A stretch of DNA of 6,033 nt from an uncultured Chlorobiales bacterium (lineage in GTDB: Bacteria; Bacteroidota; Chlorobiia; Chlorobiales; Chlorobiaceae). Under the pieces are notes generated by a model. The model was not told where the DNA came from. It did no database searches and saw only the letters and a list, made by a program, of their open reading frames with translations. Positions 5,882-6,033 of this stretch are shown here, one piece after another (position 1 is the stretch's first letter; each line of letters opens with the position of its first letter). Made by a program: the position numbers and the translations under genes. The stretch covers positions 1-6,033 of the forward strand of contig CAIUQW010000357.1 of assembly GCA_903901395.1 (NCBI GenBank). The letters are read 5' to 3'.

Positions 5882-6033
5882 TTTTCGAGCTAAGTAGGCC
5901 CTGCTGAAAAAATCAGCCATGGACGAGCAGGAGTAAACCTCGACACGGGAGGTTGGCCAAAACGATAAGGTTCTCCTGTCGCAAAACGCCAAAAGCATCC
6001 ACTCGAACAGACGCAAAAAGGAACTGGCGAGCA
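5882..6033 (+). other. Palindrome-rich non-coding tail
   Basis: No supported gene. Several inverted repeats overlap here: GCTGA-5 nt-TCAGC (5903-5917); CCTGCT (5900-5905) with AGCAGG (5926-5931); AACCTC (5936-5941) with GAGGTT (5949-5954); and the palindrome TTGGCCAA (5953-5960). There is no strong T-tract after any stem, so a classical terminator for the flavoprotein gene is not evident. An AAGGA near 6018-6022 could be the ribosome binding site of a gene starting beyond the window. Confidence 0.5.

Noticed and set aside
5561..6016. Minus-strand 151-codon frame across the end of the flavoprotein gene and the tail
   Set aside because: Most of it is antisense to the conserved flavoprotein; the remaining part crosses the palindromes and shows no known domain.

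Overview
The window looks like chromosomal DNA of a green sulfur bacterium (Chlorobiaceae, most likely Chlorobaculum or a close Chlorobium). The strongest evidence is the gene at 4106-4354, whose product I recognise as the chlorosome envelope protein CsmE, a paralogue of CsmA. It is followed by a CsmC/CsmD-type chlorosome protein. Base composition is moderately GC-rich by eye. All supported genes are on the + strand, and I see no RNA genes, CRISPR array or recognisable transposase.

Layout. 1-996 is the C-terminal two thirds of a sodium:solute symporter (SSS family) whose start lies outside the window. 1123-4010 is a compact signalling cassette: a stand-alone receiver protein, a cytosolic hybrid histidine kinase (PAS-PAS-HisKA-HATPase-REC), and a second stand-alone receiver whose start codon overlaps the kinase stop codon (ATGA). 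The two stand-alone receivers are clear paralogues, while the kinase's own receiver is of a different type. No DNA-binding output domain and no Hpt domain is encoded here. 4106-4924 holds csmE and a csmD-like gene. Each has a good ribosome binding site, a plausible upstream promoter and its own intrinsic terminator, so they look like two single-gene units. 4990-5308 is mostly non-coding, with recurrent CAACGC/GCGTTG hexamers and one doubtful 47-codon ORF. 5309-5881 encodes a flavodoxin-fold FMN protein with the compact four-cysteine motif of iron-sulfur flavoproteins. 5882-6033 has no supported gene but is dense in overlapping inverted repeats that could form alternative structures.

How it fits together. 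The kinase and its two receivers probably form one phosphotransfer module sensing a cytosolic signal through PAS domains. The chlorosome genes follow directly on the same strand, but the sequence shows no direct regulatory link. CsmE and the CsmD-like protein would sit in the lipid envelope of the light-harvesting chlorosome. The symporter and flavoprotein look functionally independent. I see nothing that amounts to a clearly new system. The most unusual items are the paired paralogous receivers around one hybrid kinase, the repeated hexamer in the 4990-5308 gap, and the palindrome-rich tail.
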